NCBI GenBank assembly: GCA_019347595.1
Contig: JAHWLA010000187.1
Span: 1 to 5,454, forward strand
Direction of reading: 5' to 3'
DNA length: 5,454 nucleotides
Source: Actinomycetota bacterium
Lineage (GTDB): Bacteria; Actinomycetota; Acidimicrobiia; Acidimicrobiales; JAHWLA01
In this document: piece by piece, positions 1 through 4,516 of the stretch
Numbering within the stretch: the first letter of the stretch is position 1
Layout of the letters: each line of letters starts with the position of its first letter
Translations under genes and position numbers: made by a program
Notes under the pieces: generated by a model
What the model was told of the DNA's origin: nothing
What the model saw: the letters and a program-made list of their open reading frames with translations, nothing else
Databases searched by the model: none

Positions 1-1
1 G

Positions 2-205
2 GCCTGCGTGGTGCTCAAGCCCGATGCCGCCGCCACCAAGGAGGAGCTGCTCGACTTCCTCCGCCCGCGGGTGGCCAAGTGGTGGCTGCCCGACGACGTC
101 GTCTTCATCGACGAGGTCCCCAAGACGAGCGTGGGCAAGTTCTCCAAGAAGGACCTCCGCGCCCGTTTCACCGACTACCGACTGCCCGACACCGCCGGAG
201 ACTGA
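2..205 (+). CDS. Acyl-CoA synthetase (AMP-forming), C-terminal fragment
   Basis: Partial gene: the 5' part lies outside the window, and 67 codons remain before the TGA at 203-205. The visible part is the small C-terminal domain of ANL-superfamily adenylating enzymes, which ligate a fatty or other carboxylic acid to CoA through an acyl-AMP intermediate in the cytoplasm. The diagnostic A10 motif PKTSVGKF is present. Its catalytic lysine, in VGK, is encoded at 137-139. The preceding stretch AKWWLPDDVVFIDEVPKT is typical of FadD/AlkK-like medium- to long-chain fatty acyl-CoA ligases, and the basic end KKDLRARF is also usual. The family is secure. Chain-length specificity cannot be judged because the substrate-binding N-terminal domain is missing. 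The next gene starts 9 bases downstream on the same strand, so the two may be co-transcribed. Confidence 0.9.
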   Translation, partial: ACVVLKPDAAATKEELLDFLRPRVAKWWLPDDVVFIDEVPKTSVGKFSKKDLRARFTDYRLPDTAGD

Positions 206-214
206 TACCACCTC

Positions 215-1117
215 ATGGAGCCCACGCCGCCGCCGCCTCCGCCTCCGCCTTCGCCGCCGCCCGACCCCGGTTCCCCCGAGCCCCGTCTCGACCCCCGCCA
301 GCGCATGGTCCTCGGCGTCCTCGGCGGCTTGGCCGCCGCCTTGGTGGTGGCGCTGGTGCTCGCCGCGCTGTTCACCGACGATGCTGACGAGGCGGTTGTC
401 ACCGACGCCACCACGTCGTCCACTACCACGACGGTGGAGGACACCACCACCACGGTGGAGCTCGCCACCTCGACGACGGGGCCGACGACCACCACCCGGC
501 CGACGACGACGACCACCACGAGCACGACCCAGCCGCCTCGTCCGGTGATCGACGGTCGCGGCGCCGTCCTCGTGGCGCCGTCGACTGCCACCCGGCGGGA
601 GCTCAGCGAGGGCCGGTGCGAGACCTTGGCCGCCGACGGCTGGAGCGCCGAGTGCGGGCTGTTCCGGGGCAAGGGCAACGCCGAGCTGGCGTGGCTGGTG
701 GAGTCGCGGACCGTCGGCGACGACGACAACCGCACGGCGAGACGGGCCTACGTGTTCCGCCGAGTCAGCAGCGGACGGTATGCATCGGTGCTCGAAGCCA
801 CCGACGAGGACGGCACCCGCTTCGCCGACGTCAACGTGCGCGTCGTCGACGTCTCCGGTGACGCCGCCGCCGAGGCGGTATTCGGGTTCCACCGGCCCGA
901 CGTGCTCGCCGTCGACGTCGTGGAGGGGCCGGGCAAGGTCGTGGTCCACCGTGACGCCCGCCGGGGGTCTGCCCGCGTGTCGCCGGGCCAGCTCGATGTG
1001 TGGGAGGCGGCGGGCTCGCAGTTCGACCACCTGACGATCCGCTACACCGACAACGCCTGGCGCATCGTCGCCAACGTCAAGGAGTCGCCCGGCCAGGTCC
1101 CGCCCAGCCAGCTCTGA
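215..1117 (+). CDS. Single-pass membrane protein with Pro-rich N-terminus and Thr-rich stalk
   Basis: 300 residues, function not recognised. Residues 5-22 are almost all proline. Residues 31-53 form one hydrophobic transmembrane helix preceded by arginines (R24, R28, R30), which predicts an N-in, C-out orientation. Residues 63-106 are a Thr-rich low-complexity stalk with two tandem TTTTVE-x heptads (422-463), probably extended and possibly O-glycosylated. Residues 108-300 form a folded-looking extracytoplasmic domain with two cysteines, C135 and C147, that could make a disulfide. In it, VDVSGDAAAEAVF (211-223) resembles the D-x-x-GD-x-x-x-E loop of VCBS/FG-GAP-like repeats, but one copy is not enough to assign that family. 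ATG 215 is chosen because it captures the Pro-rich segment. No Shine-Dalgarno sits at proper spacing (GGAG at 197-200 is too far), and ATG 305 (M31) is a possible alternative. It lies 9 bases after the ligase gene. Confidence 0.8.
   Translation: MEPTPPPPPPPPSPPPDPGSPEPRLDPRQRMVLGVLGGLAAALVVALVLAALFTDDADEAVVTDATTSSTTTTVEDTTTTVELATSTTGPTTTTRPTTTTTTSTTQPPRPVIDGRGAVLVAPSTATRRELSEGRCETLAADGWSAECGLFRGKGNAELAWLVESRTVGDDDNRTARRAYVFRRVSSGRYASVLEATDEDGTRFADVNVRVVDVSGDAAAEAVFGFHRPDVLAVDVVEGPGKVVVHRDARRGSARVSPGQLDVWEAAGSQFDHLTIRYTDNAWRIVANVKESPGQVPPSQL
229..262 (+). repeat. CCG/CCT triplet run encoding polyproline
   Basis: A short run of proline codons (CCG, CCT, CCC) encodes the Pro-rich N-terminus of the membrane protein. 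It is a low-complexity coding repeat that could vary in length through slippage. Polyproline runs also stall ribosomes and normally need EF-P, which may limit expression of this protein. Confidence 0.6.
401..532 (+). repeat. Thr-codon-rich low-complexity tract
   Basis: This is a stretch of mostly ACC and ACG codons encoding the Thr-rich stalk, residues about 63-106. It contains two consecutive 21-bp units, 422-442 and 443-463, encoding TTTTVED and TTTTVEL. The repeat is in frame and coding. It looks like an extended linker between the membrane helix and the outer domain. Confidence 0.65.
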
Positions 1118-1118
1118 C

Positions 1119-1152
1119 CCCGCCCGACACGCAAACCCGCCCGACGCGCAGC
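1119..1152. repeat. Imperfect 17-bp tandem repeat, two copies
   Basis: CCCGCCCGACACGCA at 1119-1133 recurs as CCCGCCCGACGCGCA at 1136-1150, with one mismatch in 15 bases and an offset of 17 bases. It starts one base after the stop of the membrane-protein gene, between that gene and the converging minus-strand small ORF. No stem with a U-tract is apparent, so I do not call it a terminator. Confidence 0.6.
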
Positions 1153-1161
1153 GGAGGGGGG

Positions 1162-1344
1162 CTACAGCGACGGGCCGTCGACCACGGGGCGGCCGTCGCG
1201 CTCGACCAGCGTCCAGTCGCACTGCGAGCGGCAGGCGTCGAGCTGCTCCTGCGGCACCCAGCCGCGCCGGTCGAAGGTGAGCAGTTGCCCGCACCCGGCG
1301 CACGACCACCGGTCGCCCGCCTGCACCCGCACTCGACCGTCCAC
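1162..1344 (-). CDS. Small hypothetical protein with two cysteine pairs (possible Zn-binding)
   Basis: 60 residues, read on the minus strand from a GTG at 1344-1342 to a TAG at 1164-1162. It has C15-x2-C18 inside WSCAGCGQ and C38-x3-C42 inside DACRSQCDW, an arrangement compatible with a small zinc ribbon or knuckle. This order is seen directly; metal binding is inference. A GAGG lies 8 bases before the GTG on the minus strand, a usable Shine-Dalgarno, which favours this start. GTG codons at 1332 and 1326 are alternatives. The frame stays open upstream to a stop at 1413-1411. It occupies a gap that otherwise holds no plus-strand gene, is convergent with the membrane-protein gene and divergent from the first TetR gene. 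Against it: it is short, and GC-rich DNA gives many spurious frames. No named family is recognised. Confidence 0.55.
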   Translation of the reverse strand: MDGRVRVQAGDRWSCAGCGQLLTFDRRGWVPQEQLDACRSQCDWTLVERDGRPVVDGPSL

Positions 1345-1435
1345 GGCGTCAGCCTCGCGCCGCGCACCGACTTTGCAGTAGTCCGTGCGTACACCCGGAG
1401 TTCTGCGAAATCAGCGTGTCGACGCCGCTGTGCGC

Positions 1436-1441
1436 TACAAC
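1436..1441 (+). promoter_or_regulatory. Candidate -10 element for first TetR gene (leaderless)
   Basis: TACAAC lies 5 bases before the ATG at 1447, and no Shine-Dalgarno sequence precedes that ATG. A -10 here would place the transcript start at or next to the start codon, giving a leaderless mRNA. No convincing -35 hexamer is seen 16-18 bases upstream, so this is a weak call. Confidence 0.3.
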
Positions 1442-1446
1442 CGGGC

Positions 1447-2010
1447 ATGGCCAACGAGGCACGCGAGCGCATCCTGGAGGCGACGTTCGCCTGCGTCGCC
1501 CGCTACGGGCTGGGCAAGACCACGGTGGAGGACGTGGCGCGCGAGGCGCGGCTGTCCCGCGCCACGGTCTACCGCTACTTCCCCGGCGGCAAGGACCAGC
1601 TCGTCCGCGAGACGATCTCGTGGGAGGTGGCGCGCTTCTTCACCCGCCTCGCCGTCGCCGTCGACGGGGCCACCGATTTCTCCGAGCTGCTGGTCGAGGC
1701 GCTGCTGTTCGCCCACCGAGCGGTCGAGGAGCACGAGGTCCTCCAGAAGGTGCTCCAGACCGAGCCCGAGCTGCTCATCCCCCAGCTCAACGTCGACAGC
1801 GACCGCATCCGCGGCTTCATTCGGGCTTTTCTCGTCCCGCACATCCCCGACGAGGCCCTTCCCCAGGGGATGACGGCCTTCGACGCCGCCGACTACGTCT
1901 CCCGCATGCTGCTGTCGTTCATCGGGGCGCAGGGCCGGTGGGACCTGACCGACCGCAGCCAGGTGGAGGAGCTGGTGCGCACCGAGCTGGTCGGGGGCCT
2001 CCGGCTGTGA
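1447..2010 (+). CDS. TetR/AcrR-family transcriptional regulator (first copy)
   Basis: 187 residues, the usual TetR length. The N-terminal DNA-binding domain (about residues 5-52) has the family signature: ILEATFACVARYGLGKTTVEDVAREA, then the recognition helix LSRATVYRYFPGGKDQL (residues 36-52). The C-terminal part (about 55-187) is helical and diverged, as expected for the ligand-binding and dimerisation domain, so the inducer cannot be read. ATG 1447 is chosen because it puts the HTH at the usual distance from the N-terminus. The same frame is open upstream to about 1000, but that stretch overlaps the preceding gene and looks non-coding. The gene lies 60 bases before a second, related TetR gene, and 19 of 28 residues in the HTH block are identical. 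It may control itself, the minus-strand small ORF or the downstream module. The class is certain; the target is unknown. Confidence 0.93.
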   Translation: MANEARERILEATFACVARYGLGKTTVEDVAREARLSRATVYRYFPGGKDQLVRETISWEVARFFTRLAVAVDGATDFSELLVEALLFAHRAVEEHEVLQKVLQTEPELLIPQLNVDSDRIRGFIRAFLVPHIPDEALPQGMTAFDAADYVSRMLLSFIGAQGRWDLTDRSQVEELVRTELVGGLRL

Positions 2011-2019
2011 GTCGTCTGC

Positions 2020-2046
2020 GACGAAGAGACCTATAGACGATGAGAC
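2020..2046. repeat. Direct repeat of a GAGAC-containing 11-mer upstream of second TetR
   Basis: GACGAAGAGAC (2020-2030) recurs as GACGATGAGAC (2036-2046), matching 10 of 11 with a 16-base offset. The second copy runs into the left arm of the palindrome at 2041-2067. GAGAC half-sites thus occur at 2026-2030 and 2042-2046, with the inverted copy GTCTC at 2062-2066. This may be an auxiliary repressor-binding half-site. Confidence 0.45.
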
Positions 2047-2063
2047 ATATCCGGTGTTAGTGT
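2034..2063 (+). promoter_or_regulatory. Candidate promoter of the second TetR-diiron operon
   Basis: TAGACG (2034-2039) matches TTGACA at 4 of 6 positions. It is followed after 18 bases by TAGTGT (2058-2063), a TAnnnT-type -10 ending 7 bases before the ATG at 2071. There is no Shine-Dalgarno before that ATG, which fits a leaderless transcript. A TATAGA at 2032-2037 is an alternative -10 that would give a leader of about 27 bases. The -10 overlaps the right arm of the palindrome, so a bound repressor would block it. Confidence 0.4.
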
Positions 2064-2067
2064 CTCA
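2041..2067. promoter_or_regulatory. Palindromic TetR-type operator
   Basis: TGAGACA (2041-2047) and its exact reverse complement TGTCTCA (2061-2067) flank a 13-base spacer, forming a 27-bp dyad centred on 2054. Half-site centres are 20 bases apart, about two helical turns, so both lie on one face of the DNA, as suits a TetR dimer or pair of dimers. The site ends 3 bases before the ATG of the second TetR gene. TetR repressors commonly bind such dyads over their own promoters. The dyad is seen directly; its use as operator is inference. Confidence 0.7.
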
Positions 2068-2070
2068 GCA

Positions 2071-2718
2071 ATGAGCACCGCCATCCTGGCGCCGGAGCAG
2101 GCGCCCGATGTGGTGGGCGACGCGGGGCCGGAGGCCGCCCGTCGCAGCGTCAACGAGACGCGGTTGCTCGACGCCGCCCTGCGCTGCATCGCCCGCTGGG
2201 GCGTGTCGAAGACGACGCTCGACGACGTGGCCCGCGAGGCGGGCGTCAGCCGGGCCACCGTGTACCGGGTGGTTCCGGGCGGCAGGGAGGGCTTGGTGGA
2301 GAAACTGGCCCGCCGCGAGGCCCGTCGCTACTTCACCGCCGTGGGCGAGGCCATGGCCGCCGCCACCACGCTGGAGGACACGCTGGTGGCCGGGATGGCC
2401 GAGGCGGGCCGCGGGATCCTCGGCCACGAGGCCCTCCAGTACCTGCTCGCCCACGAGCCCGAGGCGGTGCTCCCCCGGCTGGCCTTCGCCAAGCTCGACG
2501 AGGTGCTGGCCGTGTCGGCCGCCGTGGCCGCGCCGCCGCTCGAGCGGTGGCTGGCTCCCGACGACGCCCGCCGCACCGCCGAGTGGGCCGCCCGCCTGGT
2601 CCTCTCCTTCGCCTGCACGCCGGGCGACTCCGACATCCGCATCGACAACGCCGCATCCGTTCGACGCCTGGTGAGGGCATTCGTCCTTCCCGGCCTCCGT
2701 CCAAGGGGGACAACCTGA
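2071..2718 (+). CDS. TetR/AcrR-family transcriptional regulator (second copy), overlaps diiron gene
   Basis: 215 residues. An N-terminal extension of about 26 residues rich in Ala, Pro and acidic residues precedes the TetR DNA-binding domain (about residues 28-77). The signature is LLDAALRCIARWGVSKTTLD, then the recognition helix VSRATVYRVVPGGREGL (residues 59-75). The normally aromatic YF after VYR is VV here, unlike the first TetR. Residues 80-215 form the helical ligand-binding region. The stop overlaps the start of the diiron-protein gene by one base (TGATG, 2716-2720), so the two are surely co-transcribed and probably translationally coupled. The palindrome at 2041-2067 just before its ATG suggests autorepression together with the diiron gene. 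Inducer unknown; a substrate or product of the diiron enzyme, or an acyl-CoA, would be a reasonable but unsupported guess. Confidence 0.93.
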   Translation: MSTAILAPEQAPDVVGDAGPEAARRSVNETRLLDAALRCIARWGVSKTTLDDVAREAGVSRATVYRVVPGGREGLVEKLARREARRYFTAVGEAMAAATTLEDTLVAGMAEAGRGILGHEALQYLLAHEPEAVLPRLAFAKLDEVLAVSAAVAAPPLERWLAPDDARRTAEWAARLVLSFACTPGDSDIRIDNAASVRRLVRAFVLPGLRPRGTT

Positions 2719-3839
2719 TGGCAAAGACCCACGAAGAGCTCATCGGCCGCGCCGAGATCGACGACCTCGAGGCGATCCTGTCGGTGACCAACACCGACGT
2801 CGACGAGGCCATCCACGCCGTGGAGGACAACGCCGCCGCCATCTTCACCTGGGACTACGAGAAGGGCGCCAAGCCCAAGCTCAACCGTCTCTACGAGAAG
2901 GCCAAGCACTCCATGTGGGACGGCGAGAAAGACCTTGCCTGGGAGACCGAGGTCGACCAGGAGGCCGTCGTCATGGCCAACGCCATGCAGATGGGCGGGC
3001 TCGGGTACGGCATGGACCTCTCCGGAACGTGCTTCGAGAAGTGGACGGAGAAGGAGTGGATCGAGCTCGGCTGCGAGAGCCAGAACTGGACGCTCTCGCA
3101 GTTCATGCACGGCGAGCAGGGCGCCCTGCTGTGCACGGCGAAGATCGTCGAGACGGTCCCGTGGATCGACGCCAAGTACTACGCGTCCACCCAGGTGATG
3201 GACGAGGCCCGCCACGTCGAGGTGTTCGCCAAGTACCTCGACACCAAGCTGTCCGGTCACTATCCGATCAACGCCCACCTCAAGCTGTTGCTCGACGACA
3301 TCATCGCCGACGGCCGCTGGGACATGACCTACCTCGGCATGCAGATCATGGTGGAGGGGCTGGCCCTGGCCGCCTTCGGTTTCATCCACCAGCTCACCAC
3401 CGAGCCGTTGCTCAAGCAGCTCCTGCGCTACGTCATGAGCGACGAAGCCCGCCACGTCGCCTTCGGCGTCCTGTCGCTCCAGGACTACTACACAGAGCTC
3501 ACGCAGGCCGAGCTGCGGGAACGCCAGGAGTTCGCCTTCGAGGCCGCCGTGCGCATGCGCGACCGCTTCCTCCAGCAGGAGGTGTGGGACCGCATGGGCC
3601 TGCCGGTCAAGGAGGCGGTCGAGATCGTGCAGATGTCGCCCGAGCGGCCCGTCTTCCAGCAGATGCTGTTCTCCAAGATCGTCCCCAACTGCAAGAAGCT
3701 CGGCCTGCTCGATGCGGGCGACGGCTGGCTGCGGGAGCGGTTCGGCGAGCTCGGCGTCATCCAGTTCGAGGACTGGGCCGATACGGGCGAGGAGTACGAG
3801 GCGTTCGCCCTCGCCGAAGGCGACCGGCGCTCGGCCTGA
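2718..3839 (+). CDS. R2/ferritin-like carboxylate-bridged diiron protein, probable oxidase or oxygenase
   Basis: 373 residues. ATG 2718 is supported by AAGGGGGA at 2703-2710 (7 bases of spacing) and the TGATG overlap with the TetR stop. A four-helix diiron core is legible: E133 in HGEQGALL, E163 and H166 in DEARHVEVF, E213 in MVEGLALAAF, E243 and H246 in SDEARHVAFG. This is the E...ExxH...E...ExxH pattern of R2, R2lox, acyl-ACP desaturases and related monooxygenase components, with both Glu-to-ExxH gaps being 30 residues. The radical-Tyr position of class I R2 (four after the first His) is F170. The R2lox Val and Tyr crosslink positions fall on A136 and Q209. An AurF-type extra His four before the last Glu is absent (V239). 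It is therefore probably not a ribonucleotide reductase or a canonical R2lox. It presumably activates O2 in the cytoplasm, on a substrate I cannot name. No signal peptide. Confidence 0.88.
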   Translation: MAKTHEELIGRAEIDDLEAILSVTNTDVDEAIHAVEDNAAAIFTWDYEKGAKPKLNRLYEKAKHSMWDGEKDLAWETEVDQEAVVMANAMQMGGLGYGMDLSGTCFEKWTEKEWIELGCESQNWTLSQFMHGEQGALLCTAKIVETVPWIDAKYYASTQVMDEARHVEVFAKYLDTKLSGHYPINAHLKLLLDDIIADGRWDMTYLGMQIMVEGLALAAFGFIHQLTTEPLLKQLLRYVMSDEARHVAFGVLSLQDYYTELTQAELRERQEFAFEAAVRMRDRFLQQEVWDRMGLPVKEAVEIVQMSPERPVFQQMLFSKIVPNCKKLGLLDAGDGWLRERFGELGVIQFEDWADTGEEYEAFALAEGDRRSA

Positions 3840-3867
3840 GCCCACCGGGCGGGCTGCCCTCGGCGGG

Positions 3868-3873
3868 TAGCCT
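3868..3873 (+). promoter_or_regulatory. Candidate -10 element for winged-helix-dapA operon (leaderless)
   Basis: TAGCCT ends 7 bases before the ATG at 3881, the same spacing as TAGTGT before the second TetR gene, and no Shine-Dalgarno precedes this ATG. This suggests a leaderless transcript starting at or near the ATG. No clear -35 is seen. Confidence 0.4.
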
Positions 3874-3880
3874 GCCCTGC

Positions 3881-4516
3881 ATGAACCGGGCGGCCGACAC
3901 GGAGTTCGTCGTGCTGCATGCCCTTCGTCTGAAGGGCTTCGCGGAGACCGACGCCCTTGCCGCGTCGTTGGACCAGCCGGTCGACGTCCTCGCCGACCTC
4001 CTCGACCGCTTAGCGGCGGCAGGCATGGTGCTGCGCCGTGACGGGCGCGTGTCGGGCTGGGCCCTCACCCCACAGGGGCGCGTGCGCCACGCCCGGGAGG
4101 TGGCCGCTGTCATGGCCGACCCCGAGCGGCGGGCGCGGCTGGCGGACGCCTACCAACGCTTCCTGCCGCTCAACCGACGGGCGCTGGCCGTGTGCACCGA
4201 CTGGCAGATGCGCACCGTGGACGGGCGCCCGGTGATCAACGATCACGACGATCGCGCCTACGACGCCTCGGTCGTCGCCCGCCTGGTGGAGCTCGACGCC
4301 GAGGCGCAGGTGCTGTGCGCCGAGTTGGCCCGCATCGTCGACTGGTTCGGCGGCTACGGCCTCCGACTGGCGAATGCGCTTGCGCGGGTGCAGGCCGGTG
4401 ACTTCGACTGGTTCACGTTGCCGGTGATCGACTCGTACCACACGGTGTGGTTCGAGCTGCACGAAGACCTGCTGTCTACGCTCGGGATCGAGCGCTCCAA
4501 GGAGGAACAGTCATGA
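3881..4516 (+). CDS. Uncharacterised winged-helix (MarR-like) protein upstream of dapA
   Basis: 211 residues. Residues about 8-72 read as a winged helix: VVLHALRLKGFAETDALAAS (helix 1 and start of the HTH), VDVLADLLDRLAAAGMV as helices 2-3, then a basic wing RRDGRVSGWALTPQGRVRH, similar to the MarR/ArsR fold. Residues about 88-211 form a second domain without a family I can name. Its striking segments are FLPLNRRALAVCTDWQ (94-109), NDHDDRAYD (120-128) and SYHTVWFELHEDLLSTLG (185-202), dense in Trp, His and acidic residues and possibly a ligand or metal site. ATG 3881 is the only start that keeps the winged helix and avoids overlap with the diiron gene 41 bases upstream. Its stop overlaps dapA by four bases (ATGA), so the two are coupled. 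A DNA-binding regulator is likely. Control of dapA is inference from position. Confidence 0.8.
   Translation: MNRAADTEFVVLHALRLKGFAETDALAASLDQPVDVLADLLDRLAAAGMVLRRDGRVSGWALTPQGRVRHAREVAAVMADPERRARLADAYQRFLPLNRRALAVCTDWQMRTVDGRPVINDHDDRAYDASVVARLVELDAEAQVLCAELARIVDWFGGYGLRLANALARVQAGDFDWFTLPVIDSYHTVWFELHEDLLSTLGIERSKEEQS
4501..4505 (+). promoter_or_regulatory. Shine-Dalgarno of dapA
   Basis: GGAGG with 7 bases of spacing to the ATG at 4513, embedded in the last codons of the winged-helix gene. It fixes the dapA start and fits termination-reinitiation across the ATGA overlap. It contrasts with the SD-less upstream genes 1447, 2071 and 3881, which look like transcription-unit starts. Confidence 0.8.

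Larger units (their letters stand above)
1118..1446. other. 329-base interval between plus-strand genes
   Basis: Between the membrane-protein gene and the first TetR gene, this interval contains the 17-bp tandem repeat (1119-1152), the probable minus-strand Cys-pair ORF (1162-1344) and about 100 bases (1345-1446) that would carry divergent promoters. The part near 1368-1445 is less GC-rich than the flanks, as expected for a regulatory region. No tRNA-like or strong hairpin structure is visible. Confidence 0.6.

Noticed and set aside
1168..1180. CGACGG-G-CCGTCG palindrome
   Set aside because: It is probably coding sequence of the small minus-strand ORF. A one-base loop cannot form a hairpin and no T-tract follows.
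1000..1446. In-frame upstream extension of the first TetR protein
   Set aside because: It would overlap the membrane-protein gene and the small minus-strand ORF, adds compositionally odd sequence, and moves the HTH 150 residues from the N-terminus. ATG 1447 gives the usual TetR length.
1077..1472. A second minus-strand frame of 131 codons in the 1118-1446 gap
   Set aside because: It runs into both flanking genes, has an Arg/Ala/Ser-rich composition without motifs, and competes with the better-supported Cys-pair frame.
2547..2717. In-frame upstream extension of the diiron protein
   Set aside because: It overlaps the second TetR gene by 170 bases and is Arg/Pro-rich. ATG 2718 has a good Shine-Dalgarno and a TGATG junction.
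2328..3845. A 505-codon open frame on the minus strand opposite the diiron gene
   Set aside because: It is antisense to two well-recognised proteins, gives a Leu/His/Gly/Val-rich sequence without family motifs, and is the expected result of GC-rich third positions in the real gene.
3839..3855. AGCCC-N7-GGGCT hairpin after the diiron gene as a terminator
   Set aside because: The stem is only 5 bp, no T-tract follows, and such short GC stems are common by chance at this base composition.
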